A DNA stretch of 64,000 nt, from the NCBI GenBank assembly GCA_027307335.1, contig DAHUXD010000023.1:62001-126000 (forward strand), in the 5' to 3' direction. This document shows, in pieces, positions 44,892-52,196 of the stretch (the first letter of the stretch is position 1; every line of letters begins with the position of its first letter). Source of the DNA: Acidobacteriota bacterium. GTDB taxonomy: Bacteria > Acidobacteriota > Thermoanaerobaculia > UBA5066 > Gp7-AA6. Made by a program: the position numbers and the translations under genes. The notes below the pieces were generated by a model, which ran no database searches, was not told where the DNA came from, and worked only from the letters and a program-made list of their open reading frames with translations.

Positions 44892-45080
44892 GCCACCCCT
44901 CTCCCTCCGGGAGAGGGGGTAGGGGTGAGGGGAGAACGAATCGCCGGGTGCTCCACTCCCTCACGAATCGCCGCGTGCTCCACCCCTCTCCCTCCGGGAA
45001 AGGGCCGGGGTGAGGGGAGCTAATCGCCGGGTGCCCCGCCCCCTCTCCCTCCTGGACGGGGCAGAGGTGAGGCGGGGGAC
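44892..45080. repeat. Dispersed palindromic repeat, three copies in tandem
   Basis: Copies at about 44892-44935, 44981-45020 and 45040-45078, all in the same orientation, with decay increasing from the first to the third. Between the first two there is a short repeated GAATCGCCGGGTGCTCCAC / GAATCGCCGCGTGCTCCAC unit. The region separates the LysM gene from the higBA promoter. Confidence 0.85.
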
Positions 45081-45100
45081 CGCCTCGGGCCTCCGGCCGG

Positions 45101-45131
45101 TTGCGTACCGTTTCCCGTTAAACGGTATAAT
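45101..45131 (+). promoter_or_regulatory. higBA promoter with operator palindrome
   Basis: TACCGTTT-CCCGTT-AAACGGTA (45106-45127) is a perfect 8-bp inverted repeat whose right arm overlaps the -10 box TATAAT (45126-45131). A possible -35 is TTGCGT at 45101. This is a typical HigA autorepression operator; the higB start is seven bases on from the end of the -10 box. Confidence 0.75.
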
Positions 45132-45137
45132 CCCGTC

Positions 45138-45428
45138 GTGATCCGTTCGTTTCGATCACGGACGACCCAGGACCTCTTTTACGACCGCGACGTTCCACGC
45201 CTGCGCGGGATCGAACGCGCGGCCAGGCGAAAGCTCATGATGTTGCACAGCGCTTGCTCGCTCCAGGACCTGCGTGTTCCCCCCGGCAACCGGCTCGAGC
45301 AGCTCAAGGGTAAACGCTCGGGACAGCACAGCATCCGGATCAACGACCAATGGCGCCTTTGCTTCACCTGGTCCGGCAGGGACGCCTTCGACGTCGAAAT
45401 CGTCGACTACCATGGAGGGAAACGATGA
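45138..45428 (+). CDS. higB: HigB-type toxin (RelE/ParE superfamily)
   Basis: A 96-residue protein, the usual HigB size, with the family order: MIRSFRSRTTQDLFYDRDVPR at the N-terminus, the RRKLMMLHSACSLQDLRVPPGNRLE stretch (for example LQDLRVPPGNRLE) and QHSIRINDQWRLCFTW near the end. HigB toxins cut mRNA on the ribosome. The start is GTG. As in other hig loci the toxin comes before the antitoxin, and the antitoxin ATG overlaps its stop by four bases. Confidence 0.92.
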   Translation: MIRSFRSRTTQDLFYDRDVPRLRGIERAARRKLMMLHSACSLQDLRVPPGNRLEQLKGKRSGQHSIRINDQWRLCFTWSGRDAFDVEIVDYHGGKR

Positions 45429-45817
45429 GCACACTCGACCCGATCCACCCCGGTGAGATTCTGGAAGAGGAGTTCATGAAGCCGCTCGGTCTTTCCGCCA
45501 ATGCGCTCGCCCACGCTCTCGACGTTCCGGTGACCCGGATCTCCGAAATCGTCCGCGGCCGGCGCGGCGTCACTGCCGACACGGCGCTGCGCCTCGGGCG
45601 TCTCCTCGGCACGACGGCCGAGTTCTGGCTGGGCCTCCAGTCCGAGTTCGACCTGAGGGTCGCGCGCAGGAATTCCGGGCGCGCGATCAGCGAGGCAGTC
45701 TCACCGCTCAGGGGCGCTCGAACCAGCGACGCCCTCCAGGTTCGCGAGGCGAAGGCGCGCTACGGCCCGGCCGCGGAGCGAGGAATCGATCGCAGACGCC
45801 GGCGGAGCGCAAGGTAA
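45425..45817 (+). CDS. higA: HigA-type antitoxin (XRE HTH)
   Basis: A 130-residue protein with the HigA signature HPGEILEEEFMKPLGLSANALA and the helix-turn-helix VTRISEIVRGRRGVTADTALRL, followed by FWLGLQSEFDLRVARR. It neutralises HigB and represses the operon. Typical members end after about 100 residues; here about 30 extra basic residues follow (ending DRRRRRSAR), possibly because the original stop has been lost. Confidence 0.92.
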   Translation: MSTLDPIHPGEILEEEFMKPLGLSANALAHALDVPVTRISEIVRGRRGVTADTALRLGRLLGTTAEFWLGLQSEFDLRVARRNSGRAISEAVSPLRGARTSDALQVREAKARYGPAAERGIDRRRRRSAR

Positions 45818-45872
45818 GCCGCATCACGATCGCCGCGGAGGGGCCGCCGGAGCCTCCTTCCCATTCACCCGT

Positions 45873-46472
45873 TCACCGCTTCGCCCCTTGCGACTCCCTC
45901 ATCATCTCGCCGACCGCGCGATCGAGCTCCTCGACCAGTGGGCTCAGTCCCCGCGCCTCGAGCGCGCGCGTGACGGCGCCGTAGTACCAGAGCACGTCTT
46001 CCTTCGGCGCGCTGAACCGCTTCCAGACGTTCTCGCCTTCGCTGCGGTAGTCCCGCAGGATCGACCGCGCGTTGTGCAGCTTGTCGGCCGCCGCCACGAG
46101 CCGCACGGACCGGTGCGCGGCCTGCAGATGCGCGAGATAGGCCTCCTTGCGCGGCCGCCACTCCGGCTTCGGGCTCTCGAGCGTGTCCGTGCAGCCCTCG
46201 ACGATCGCGGCCACCCCCATCCCGAACTTCTGCCGGATCTCGTCGAGCGCCTCCTGCCCGCCGCAGTCCTCCGCCACGTCGTGCAGGAGCGCCGCGATCA
46301 CCTCGTCCTCGCCGCCGCCGAACTCGAGCACCAGGCTCGCCACCGCGAGCGGATGAGAGATGTAGGGGATCCGCGTCCCCTTGCGGTTCTGTCCCGCGTG
46401 CTTCTCCGCGGCGTGGGCCAGGGCCCGGCCGTAACGCTGCGCCGACGCGTCGGGAGTCTTCGACTGTTTCAT
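45873..46472 (-). CDS. HD-domain protein, small alarmone hydrolase-like (SpoT HD family)
   Basis: A 199-residue single-domain protein matching the HD hydrolase half of RelA/SpoT and the Mesh1-type small alarmone hydrolases. Motifs in order: RKGTRIPYISHPLAVASLV with the first His, LLHDVAED with the HD pair, and AADKLHNARSILRDY. It probably removes pyrophosphate from (p)ppGpp using Mn2+. No synthetase domain is present. It stands convergent with higBA and upstream of a toxin-antitoxin-rich segment, which may be coincidence. Confidence 0.87.
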   Translation of the reverse strand: MKQSKTPDASAQRYGRALAHAAEKHAGQNRKGTRIPYISHPLAVASLVLEFGGGEDEVIAALLHDVAEDCGGQEALDEIRQKFGMGVAAIVEGCTDTLESPKPEWRPRKEAYLAHLQAAHRSVRLVAAADKLHNARSILRDYRSEGENVWKRFSAPKEDVLWYYGAVTRALEARGLSPLVEELDRAVGEMMRESQGAKR

Positions 46473-46573
46473 CGGAACGCCTCCAGGTGTGACGAGGTCG
46501 AACGAGCGACACCTTCACGATCGCTTTCGACGTCTCGGGTCCGCCGATCCGGCCGCACGGGTCGCTTCGAGGT

Positions 46574-46710
46574 GATAGACTCTACTCGTTCTCGGCTCGC
46601 TCGCCCTTTGCCGGAATTCGTCCGGCGAACTCCGACCGAACAACCGACGAGAATGCAGGGCGCCGCGCCGTGGTGTCTTCGCTCGATTTCCATCGGCGAA
46701 GGAGAAAACC
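46574..46710 (+). ncRNA. Candidate structured 5' leader RNA (homologue of 34386-34519)
   Basis: The leader shares with the RRM-gene leader the GATAGACTCT start, the CGTTCTCG/CGAGAATG pairing (46587-46594 with 46648-46655), TCGCTCGCCCTTTGCCGG and CTTCGCTCGATTTCC near the start codon. The inner hairpin is here GCCGG-AATTCGT-CCGGC (46610-46626): same place, different sequence from the other copy. CTTCGC...GCGAAG next to the ribosome-binding site GGAG could form a translation-controlling hairpin. Confidence 0.6.
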
Positions 46711-47364
46711 ATGCGTGGCATCCCGCGTTCGTTCCTGACGGCGGTTCTGTTGACCCTGGCGGCCGGATTTGCCCTGTCCCAGGAAGCCGGCGCGCCGCTG
46801 CCGCCCCTCGCTCCGGACGTCGCGGCGCCGGTCGTCGAGCTTCCGAAGCTTCCCGTCGTCGTGGCCCCCGTTCCGGGCGCCGACGCACCGGCCGTCGATC
46901 CCGCGGTCACGATCGATCCGAGCGTCCTGGCGGTCGCGCCCGCCGGTGTCGAGACCGCGCGAGCCCCCGAGCCGGTGAAGCCGGTGGTCGCGACGGTCCC
47001 GGGGCGCGTGGCGATAAAATCGCCGGCGAAGCCCATCGCGAAGCCTTCCGTCGAAGCGACCGGATCCTTCCAGCCCGTCACGGTCGAGAGCCTGAATCCC
47101 CCCGGCGCGCCGGCGAACACGGCGTCCGCCAGGGGCCAGGCGGTTGCGGCGACCGCGGTGAACTCGGTGATCCCCGAATCTGCGGCGGCGAGCGGATCCC
47201 GGACGATGATCATCGGCGAGTGGGTGCTCGCCGGGCTCCTGCTCGTGGGGCTCTACGGCTTCGTCAACTGGCTGCGCCATCGCGGGACGCGGCCGCGAAG
47301 TTCCGTCATCGCCATCCCGGTCCTCGACACCGAGCTGAAGCCCGCCCCGGTGGCGCGCATGTAG
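46711..47364 (+). CDS. Exported protein with C-terminal membrane anchor, unknown function
   Basis: A 217-residue protein with a signal peptide (cleavage near ALSQEAG), a long Pro/Ala/Val-rich middle (about residues 25-160) that is probably extended or disordered, and a membrane helix at about residues 167-187 (GEWVLAGLLLVGLYGFV) followed by a basic cytoplasmic tail. No family recognised. Its leader is homologous to that of the RRM protein gene, so the two may be under the same control. Confidence 0.65.
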   Translation: MRGIPRSFLTAVLLTLAAGFALSQEAGAPLPPLAPDVAAPVVELPKLPVVVAPVPGADAPAVDPAVTIDPSVLAVAPAGVETARAPEPVKPVVATVPGRVAIKSPAKPIAKPSVEATGSFQPVTVESLNPPGAPANTASARGQAVAATAVNSVIPESAAASGSRTMIIGEWVLAGLLLVGLYGFVNWLRHRGTRPRSSVIAIPVLDTELKPAPVARM

Positions 47365-47397
47365 CTTCGGGTTGTGGGGGTCCCCTGGCTCTCTGAT

Positions 47398-47446
47398 TTG
47401 GAGCTCTTCGACGATCTGCTATGCTCGCCATACTTGTATTACAAGT
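47398..47446 (+). promoter_or_regulatory. Promoter and operator of the RHH/RelE toxin-antitoxin pair
   Basis: TTGGAG (47398-47403) and TATGCT (47420-47425) have a 16-base spacer and fit a -35/-10 pair. Downstream, ACTTGTA-T-TACAAGT (47432-47446) is a perfect 7-bp inverted repeat just before the antitoxin ribosome-binding site, a likely ribbon-helix-helix operator. Confidence 0.7.
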
Positions 47447-47455
47447 GAGGCAATC

Positions 47456-47683
47456 ATGACCAGATCCGTTTCAGTCCGACTCGCCGATGAAACCGCCCGC
47501 GCGCTCGAGAAGCTCGCCAGGGCGACGGACCGGCCGAAGACCTACTTCATCGAAAAGGCGCTCGAGTCGTACCTGGCAGATCAAGCCGACTACCAGGTCG
47601 CGATCGACAGGCTGAGAGACAAGGACGACCCCGTCATCTCGGCGGCCGAGCTCAGGAAGCGGATTGCCCGCCGCAAGGGTTGA
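47456..47683 (+). CDS. Ribbon-helix-helix (CopG/RelB-like) antitoxin
   Basis: A 75-residue protein. The N-terminal strand SVSVRLADETARALEKLA and following helices are the RHH DNA-binding fold; the tail (DDPVISAAELRKRIARRKG) would wrap the toxin. It binds and blocks the toxin encoded next and represses the promoter upstream. The toxin gene begins 20 bases before its stop. Confidence 0.92.
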   Translation: MTRSVSVRLADETARALEKLARATDRPKTYFIEKALESYLADQADYQVAIDRLRDKDDPVISAAELRKRIARRKG

Positions 47684-47930
47684 GTACAAGGCCTCGGTCG
47701 CGGGAGACCTCGGCCGGCTCGATCGCGGCGTAGCCCTTCGGGTGCTCAGGAAGATCGAGAAGTCCCTCGCGGATCTCGGAGCGGCTGGCGAGCCCCTGTC
47801 GGGTGAATTCGCCGGCCTTTTCCGTCTCCGCGTCGGCGACTACCGGATCATTTACGCCCGCACGACCGAGGGATTTCTCGTTCTGCGGATCGGCCATCGT
47901 GGGGAGGTCTATCGACGCGGTCGACCCTGA
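47664..47930 (+). CDS. RelE/ParE family toxin
   Basis: An 88-residue toxin starting at TTG 47664. It has the RelE fold order: EYKASVAGDLGRLDR, then PLSGEFAGLFRLRVGDYRIIYAR and a C-terminal VLRIGHRGEVYRR, in which the Arg/His/Tyr residues match those used for mRNA cutting. It overlaps the RHH antitoxin gene, as expected for co-translated pairs. Confidence 0.9.
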   Translation: MPAARVEYKASVAGDLGRLDRGVALRVLRKIEKSLADLGAAGEPLSGEFAGLFRLRVGDYRIIYARTTEGFLVLRIGHRGEVYRRGRP

Positions 47931-48046
47931 CTGCGCAATCTTCACCCACCTTCGCCTCGTCGGGATGGCGAGCAGTGGCGCCGCCCGAGCACCTCTCGGC
48001 TTCATGCCATTCGTGGCGCGATCCCGCACTCGAGACAGCTTGGTTT

Positions 48047-48077
48047 GTACATTTCGTACATCATGTACCTGTAGTAC
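48047..48077 (+). promoter_or_regulatory. Operator-like ladder of four GTAC sites at 9-bp spacing
   Basis: GTAC occurs at 48047, 48056, 48065 and 48074, each exactly nine bases apart, directly upstream of the Phd antitoxin gene. Several carry flanking T/A matches (TGTACA, CGTACA, TGTACC, AGTACA). Evenly phased sites suggest cooperative binding of Phd dimers. Confidence 0.65.
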
Positions 48078-48087
48078 ACTTCGCTTC

Positions 48088-48333
48088 ATGACTCGCCTTC
48101 GCGCCAGCAAAGCCCGGCAGGAATTCGCCGACACCCTGAACCGGGTCGTTTACGGCGGCGAGCGGATCGTGCTGGCCCGACGGGGGCGCGATCTCGCGGC
48201 GATCGTCCCCATGAACGACCTCGAGCTGATTCGGGCCATCGAGGACCGAGTCGATCTGCGGAAGGCAAGAAGGGCTCTCAAGGAAAAGGGAAGCGTCCCC
48301 TGGAAGAAGGTCAAGGCCGACCTCGGACTCTGA
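48088..48333 (+). CDS. Phd/YefM family antitoxin
   Basis: An 81-residue protein. RLRASKARQEFADTLNRVVYGGERIVLARRGRDLAAIVPMNDLE contains the Phd fold, visible in parts such as ASKARQEFADTLNRV and RRGRDLAAIVPMNDL. The C-terminus (KEKGSVPWKKVKADLGL) is the toxin-binding tail. It would repress its own operon through the GTAC ladder upstream. The partner toxin starts 12 bases downstream. Confidence 0.92.
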   Translation: MTRLRASKARQEFADTLNRVVYGGERIVLARRGRDLAAIVPMNDLELIRAIEDRVDLRKARRALKEKGSVPWKKVKADLGL

Positions 48334-48345
48334 TCCCGTTCCCGC

Positions 48346-48609
48346 ATGATCTACGAGGTTCGGCTCAAGCCCTCCGCGGAGCGCGTGCTCCGAAAGCTGC
48401 CGGCCGGGATCCGCTCCCGCATCGCCAGTCGCCTGGATCAGCTCTCGAGCAATCCTCGTCCCTCTGGCTGCGAGAAGCTCGGCGGTGTCGATGACCTTTA
48501 CCGCGTCAGGGTCGGAGACTACCGGGTGGTCTACCAGATCTCCGATGAGGTGCTCGTCGTGCTCGTGGTGACGATCGGCCACCGAGGCGACGTGTACCGA
48601 CGACTCTAG
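48346..48609 (+). CDS. relE: RelE/ParE family toxin
   Basis: An 87-residue toxin of the RelE subgroup: YEVRLKPSAERVLRKLPAGI, then PSGCEKLGGVDDLYRVRVGDYRVVYQI (for example LYRVRVGDYRVVYQI) and the end VTIGHRGDVYRRL. The RVGDYRVVY and HRxxVYRR parts resemble the toxin at 47664, so the two may be distant paralogues with different antitoxins (RHH and Phd). It probably cuts mRNA in translating ribosomes. Confidence 0.9.
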   Translation: MIYEVRLKPSAERVLRKLPAGIRSRIASRLDQLSSNPRPSGCEKLGGVDDLYRVRVGDYRVVYQISDEVLVVLVVTIGHRGDVYRRL

Positions 48610-48689
48610 ACGCCGCGCAGGAGATCGGGCCGGGCCGGAACTCGATAAGATTCCCTCGCCGACTCGCACCGAAAGGAAGACCTCGCTCG

Positions 48690-51600
48690 ATGAAGCACCG
48701 TCTCGCCGCCGCTCTCGCCCTGCTCCTCGCTCTCCCTCTCCTCACGTCCGCCCAGCAGCCCCCGAAGCCTTCGCCTCCGATCGACAAGCCGCCGCTCGCC
48801 CCGCCGACCGCGGACGCGTCGAAGGAGAAGGAGAAGGACAAGGACAAGCCGAAGTGGGACGTCGCCAACCCGCCGTACCCCTACGACGTGACCGTCCACC
48901 TCGACGTCACCTCCGGCACGTGGATGTCGCTCGACGTCTCGCCCAACGGCAAGGAGATCGCCTTCGACCTCCTCGGCGACATCTATACGCTGCCGATCGG
49001 GGGCGGTGAGGCCAAGTCACTCACCTCCGGCATCCCGTGGGACATGCAGCCGCGCTACTCGCCCGACGGCAAGTGGATCGCGTTCACGTCCGACCGTTCC
49101 GGCGGCGACAACATCTGGATCATGGACCGCGACGGCAAGAACCCGCAGCAGGTCACGAAGGAGAGCTTCCGTCTCCCCAACAGTCCCGCGTGGACGCCCG
49201 ACTCGCAGTTCATCGCGGCGCGCAAGCACTACACCGGCACGCGCTCGCTCGGCGCGGGCGAGATCTGGCTCTACCACCGCACGGGCGGCGAGGGCCTCCA
49301 GATGACCAAGCGCGCGACCGAGCAGAAGGACGACGGCGAGCCCGCGTTCTCGCCCGACCCCGCCGGGCGCTACCTCTACTGGTCGTCCGACACGACGCCG
49401 GGAAAGATCTTCGACTACAACAAGGACCCGAACGGCCAGATCTACGTCATCAAGCGCCTCGACCGCGACACGGGCAAGATCGTCGACTACGTCACGGGCC
49501 CCGGCGGCTCGATCCGACCCACGCCCTCGCCGGACGGCAAGTCGCTCGCCTTCATCCGCCGCGTCCGCTACAAGTCCACGCTCTTCGTCAAGGACCTCGA
49601 GTCCGGCATCGAGCGCCCGATCTACGACGGCCTCGACCGCGACATGCAGGAGACCTGGGCGATCCAGGGCGTCTATCCCGGCATGGCGTGGACACCGGAC
49701 TCGAAGTCGATCGTCTTCTGGGCCGGCGGCTTCATCCAGCGCGCGGACTTATCGACCAACCAGGTCTACAAGATCCCGTTCCACGTCAAGGACACCCGCA
49801 AGACCGCGACGGCCGTCCGCTTCCCGGTCGACGTCCTCACCGGCGTCATGGCCGCATCGGCATCGCCGTACATCAAAGGCACCGTCGCAGGAGACGCCCC
49901 TCACCCCAACCCTCTCCCGAAGGGAGAGGGAGTAACGATCGCCGGCTTCTCTTACCCCTCTCCCACCGGGAGAGGGGCAGGGGGTGAGGGGAGAACTCCA
50001 GGGAACCCCGTCTTCCCCGTCCGCATGCTCCGCTGGGTCACCGTCTCGCCCGACTCCAAGCGCGTCGCCTACTCCGCCCTGGGCCACATCTACGTCCGCG
50101 ACCTCCCCACCGGCACTCCGCATCGCCTCACCAAGCAGACCGCCGACTACGAGTACTTCCCCTCCTGGTCCCGCGACTCCAAATCCCTCGTCTACGCCAC
50201 GTGGAACGACGACACCCTCGGGACAATCCGGACTGCCACAGTCGCGACGGGTACGTCCAAGACCATCACCGACCACCCCGGCCACTACGTCGACCCCGTC
50301 TTCACCCCCGACGGCTCCCGCGTCGTCTACCGCAAGTCCGACGGCGGCTACCTCGTCTCGACCGCCTGGTCCGCCGACCCCGGCCTCTACTGGGTGCCGT
50401 CCTCAGGCGGCAAGTCCACGCTCATCACCGAGGACGGCTTCGGTCCCCGCTTCGGCAAGCCGAACGACCGCGTCTTCTTCGTCAAGACCGAGGGCGGCGG
50501 GGACCAGATCGCTCCGGAGAAGCGCATCCTCGCCTCGATCAAGCTCGACGGCTCCGAGCCGCACGAGTACTACCTCTCGGACCTCGCCACCGAGTTCGCC
50601 CTCTCGCCCGACGGGAAGTGGCTGGCTTTCCGCGAGGGCTTCAACGCCTACGTCACGCCGTTCGTCGAGACCGGCCGCCGCGTCGAGATCGGCCCGAAGA
50701 GCAAGGCCGTCCCGCTGACCCGCGTCTCCAAGGAGGCCGGCGAGTTCCTCCACTTCTCGGGCGACTCGTCCCGCCTCTACTGGTCCTACGGCCCCGAGCT
50801 CTACCAGCGCGACCTCAAGGAGGCCTTCGCGTTTCTCCCCGGCGCGCCCGAGAAGCTCCCCGAGCCGGCGGCGCAGGGCATGAACATCTCCTTCGTCGAG
50901 CCCGTCGACATGCCGCCGCCGGCGAGCACCATCGCCTTCACCGGCGGCCGCGTCGTGACGATGAAGGGTGACGAGGTCATCGAAGACGGCGTCGTCCTCG
51001 TCGAAGGCAACCGCATCAAGGCCGTCGGCCGAAAGGATCAGGTCGCCATCCCGCAAGGCGCGAAGACCTTCGACGTCTCCGGCAAGACCATCCTCCCCGG
51101 CTTCGTCGACGCCCACTACCACGGCTCCTTCGGCGCCGACGGCGTCATCCCGCAGCAGAACTGGCACAGCGACGCCTCGCTCGCCTTCGGCGTCACCACC
51201 GTCCACGATCCCTCGAACGACACCGACGAGGTCTTCACCGCCGCCGAGCTCGCGCGCGCCGGCCTCTTCCGCGCCCCGCGCATCTTCTCGACCGGCACGA
51301 TCCTCTACGGCGCCGCCGGCGACTTCAAAGCCGAGATCGACTCGCTCGACGACGCGCGCGCCCACCTCCACCGCCAGAAGGCCGCCGGCGCCATCTCCGT
51401 CAAGAGCTACCAGCAGCCCCGCCGCGAACAGCGCCAGCAAATCCTCGCGGCAGCCCGAGAGGCGGGAATCATGGTGGTGCCCGAGGGCGGATCGCTCTTC
51501 GAGATGAACATGAACATGGTCGTCGACGGCCACACGACGATCGAGCACACCGTCCCCGTCGCCAACATCTACCAGGACGTCGAGGCCCTCTGGCCGCCGA

Positions 51601-52154
51601 CGAAGGTCGGCTACACGCCGACGCTCCTCGTCGGCTACGGCGGCATGTTCGGCGAGATGTACTGGTACGCGAAGACCGACGTGTGGGCGAACCCGCGCTT
51701 ATCCAAGTTCGTCCCGCCCTTCGTCCTCGATCCCCGCTCCCGCCGCCGCATCACCGCGCCCGACGACGAGTGGAACCACGTCAGCCTCGCGAAGATCGCC
51801 GAGAAGCTCCACAAGGACCACGTCCTCGTCAACACCGGCGCCCACGGCCAGCGCGAGGGCCTCGGCCTCCACTGGGAGATCTGGATGCTCGCCCAGGGAG
51901 GCCTCTCGCCGCTCGAGGCCCTCCGCTGCGCGACCTTCAACGGCGCGAAGAGCCTCGGCATGGACAAGGACATCGGCTCGCTCGAACCCGGCAAGCTCGC
52001 CGACCTCGTCGTCATCGACGGAAACCCCCTCCAGGACATCCGCCAGTCCGAGAAGGTCGCCTGGACCATGGTGAACGGACGGCTCTACGATGCAGCGACG
52101 CTGAACGAGACGGGGGCGCGGGAGCGGAAGCGCGGGAGGTATTGGTGGGAGTAG
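48690..52154 (+). CDS. Exported TolB-like beta-propeller/amidohydrolase protein with in-frame repeat insertion
   Basis: A 1154-residue protein. Signal peptide (cleavage near TSAQQP), a charged linker, then PD40/TolB-like propeller blades (SPDGKWIAFTSDRSGGDNIW, and more) over about residues 60-720. A metal-dependent amidohydrolase domain follows from about residue 750 (GGRVVTMKGDEVIEDG, FVDAHYHGSFGADG, EHTVPV, NTGAHGQ, LEPGKLADLVVIDG). The organisation is that of the WD40-type amidohydrolases of Acidobacteriota and Bacteroidota, possibly acting on peptides or amides. At about 49890-50000 a pair of the dispersed repeats is inserted in frame, adding a Pro/Gly-rich loop (PHPNPLPKGEG, PSPTGRGAGGEGR). 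Confidence 0.9.
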   Translation: MKHRLAAALALLLALPLLTSAQQPPKPSPPIDKPPLAPPTADASKEKEKDKDKPKWDVANPPYPYDVTVHLDVTSGTWMSLDVSPNGKEIAFDLLGDIYTLPIGGGEAKSLTSGIPWDMQPRYSPDGKWIAFTSDRSGGDNIWIMDRDGKNPQQVTKESFRLPNSPAWTPDSQFIAARKHYTGTRSLGAGEIWLYHRTGGEGLQMTKRATEQKDDGEPAFSPDPAGRYLYWSSDTTPGKIFDYNKDPNGQIYVIKRLDRDTGKIVDYVTGPGGSIRPTPSPDGKSLAFIRRVRYKSTLFVKDLESGIERPIYDGLDRDMQETWAIQGVYPGMAWTPDSKSIVFWAGGFIQRADLSTNQVYKIPFHVKDTRKTATAVRFPVDVLTGVMAASASPYIKGTVAGDAPHPNPLPKGEGVTIAGFSYPSPTGRGAGGEGRTPGNPVFPVRMLRWVTVSPDSKRVAYSALGHIYVRDLPTGTPHRLTKQTADYEYFPSWSRDSKSLVYATWNDDTLGTIRTATVATGTSKTITDHPGHYVDPVFTPDGSRVVYRKSDGGYLVSTAWSADPGLYWVPSSGGKSTLITEDGFGPRFGKPNDRVFFVKTEGGGDQIAPEKRILASIKLDGSEPHEYYLSDLATEFALSPDGKWLAFREGFNAYVTPFVETGRRVEIGPKSKAVPLTRVSKEAGEFLHFSGDSSRLYWSYGPELYQRDLKEAFAFLPGAPEKLPEPAAQGMNISFVEPVDMPPPASTIAFTGGRVVTMKGDEVIEDGVVLVEGNRIKAVGRKDQVAIPQGAKTFDVSGKTILPGFVDAHYHGSFGADGVIPQQNWHSDASLAFGVTTVHDPSNDTDEVFTAAELARAGLFRAPRIFSTGTILYGAAGDFKAEIDSLDDARAHLHRQKAAGAISVKSYQQPRREQRQQILAAAREAGIMVVPEGGSLFEMNMNMVVDGHTTIEHTVPVANIYQDVEALWPPTKVGYTPTLLVGYGGMFGEMYWYAKTDVWANPRLSKFVPPFVLDPRSRRRITAPDDEWNHVSLAKIAEKLHKDHVLVNTGAHGQREGLGLHWEIWMLAQGGLSPLEALRCATFNGAKSLGMDKDIGSLEPGKLADLVVIDGNPLQDIRQSEKVAWTMVNGRLYDAATLNETGARERKRGRYWWE
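49893..49997. repeat. Dispersed palindromic repeat pair inserted inside a coding region
   Basis: A reverse copy (GCCCCTCACCCCAACCCTCT to 49932) and a forward copy (ACCCCTCTCCCACCGGGAGA to 49997) face each other within the propeller/amidohydrolase gene. Reading stays open through both. Confidence 0.9.
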
Positions 52155-52196
52155 AAGTTACTCATGTGGTCCCCTCAGGCGAGGCATCGACCCAGG

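Noticed and set aside
44892-45080. Repeats as a possible CRISPR array
   Set aside because: Copies are imperfect, palindromic, unevenly spaced and also found singly at many other sites; there are no unique spacers of constant length and no cas genes.
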